From Ceratodon purpureus (lineage: Eukaryota; Streptophyta; Bryopsida; Pseudoditrichales; Ditrichaceae), in contig CM026431.1 in NCBI GenBank assembly GCA_014871385.1, forward strand, positions 2,302,464 through 2,366,463: a stretch of 64,000 nucleotides of DNA, read 5' to 3'. Of this stretch, positions 63,403 to 64,000 are shown one piece after another. Position numbers and translations under genes: made by a program. Position 1 is the stretch's first letter; each line of letters opens with the position of its first letter. The notes below the pieces were generated by a model. That model was not told where the DNA came from. It saw nothing but the letters and a program-made list of their open reading frames with translations, and made no database searches.

Positions 63403-63819
63403 GAGCATCCGCACCCTGCCGCGCCAAGAGTGGCCGCGAGCAGCTGTTGGGGGCCCAAGTAGTTGAAACAGTCCCACCGGCACTCACGCAACTCCCCGCA
63501 AGCTCACAAGCCCGTGAAATATCGCTGCGGGCTCGCCAGTTTCAGGTACTCGCCACCTCTGTTGCGAGCTTCTTTTCCGGAGAGATTTCGTCCTAATTTG
63601 GACTTGTCGGATCTGCAGAGCCAGGTCATTGGCCACATCACTGCCGACCTTCGCCATCCAGCTCATCCTGTCCATGATCGGCTTGTCGCATCTGGAGCCG
63701 TCAGTAAAAACTCTGCGTAGTGGTGGGGCAGCAGAAATTTTGTGAGCCGCGCAGGCCTTTAGTGGCCCTGAAAACGGCCTTTTGCGTGTCCCGCACCCAG
63801 GGTAGGGGTGCGGATGCTT
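63403..63819. mobile_element. Harbinger-like MITE, 417 bp, TAA target-site duplication
   Basis: The ends are GAGCATCCGCACCC (63403-63416) and, inverted, AAGCATCCGCACCC (63819-63806), flanked by TAA on both sides (63400-63402 and 63820-63822). A 3-bp TAA/TTA duplication with a GAGCATC-type end is what is known for PIF/Harbinger elements. The interior is GC-rich, unlike the AT-rich surroundings, and has no transposase. Frames inside it look like composition artefacts. Confidence 0.7.
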
Positions 63820-63822
63820 TAA

Positions 63823-64000
63823 GTGGTTGGTAATAAGTTTTTCTAACCGAGTTGGTAAATACTCAAAAGGCTTTGCGCTTCTTTCCTTCAATGGTTAACC
63901 CCTAAAGGTTCTGGAAATCCAAAATGGCTCTCAGCTGTTTCGGGCAGCCTAGATGAAGGGGTTAAAAGTAATATTTTTGCCTAAGAATTTTACTGGATGC
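63823..64000. other. flank after the MITE, nothing recognised
   Basis: Short unremarkable sequence to the window edge. Confidence 0.4.

Noticed and set aside
63484-63891. 135-residue minus-strand frame
   Set aside because: It runs across the ends of the TAA-flanked MITE and has no motif.

Overview
The window reads as nuclear DNA of a land plant. Genes are split by many short GT-AG introns, gene islands are moderately GC-rich, and they sit in long AT-rich intergenic stretches full of decayed transposons. The gene content is plant-specific: an LRR-VIII-type receptor kinase, a phi-class glutathione transferase, a CPYC glutaredoxin and a Growth-Regulating Factor (QLQ plus WRC). A bryophyte- or lycophyte-grade plant is my inference. 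It rests on the unusually large GRF, which has no good miR396-like site, and on transposase remnants resembling families I associate with bryophytes. I cannot name the species. All exon models were joined by hand from splice signals, reading phase and family resemblance.

Layout. 1-4836: AT-rich DNA with a foldback repeat (3223-3357), then the promoter and leader of a receptor kinase. 4837-10435 (+): an 18-exon LRR receptor kinase. 10436-15455: an inverted-repeat element, microsatellites, degenerate tandem repeats and a broken P-loop (AIG1-like) GTPase pseudogene. 15456-18530 (-): a 4-exon RING-finger gene interleaved with two nearly identical ~590-bp direct repeats that carry a decayed inverted copy of its own last exon, then an F-box pseudogene. 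19874-23791 (-): a three-exon, apparently intact pogo/Tigger-type (DDE_1) transposase with a charged helical tail; a ~740-bp inverted-repeat-bounded element lies at its 5' end.

25773-26444 (-): an intact, unrecognised single-exon Cys-rich gene with its own TATA box and poly(A) signal. 28004-29958 (+): a five-exon kinase gene that shares intron positions and phases with the first receptor kinase but has lost the whole ectodomain. 30700-31210: a hAT-like remnant and a short interstitial TTTAGGG tract. 32207-33191 (+): phi GST. 35071-36774 (+): class I glutaredoxin. 36775-49081: a gene-poor desert with a two-unit tandem repeat. 49082-52364 (-): GRF, with a long pyrimidine-rich upstream region to about 54.1 kb. 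54.2-64 kb: no convincing genes, but several retrotransposon 3' tails with target-site duplications, a LINE-like insertion holding five 92-bp tandem repeats, and a GC-rich Harbinger-like MITE.

The genes do not form a pathway. The GST and glutaredoxin are adjacent thiol/glutathione genes, and the two kinases are paralogues. Most of the remaining structure reflects duplication and insertion.
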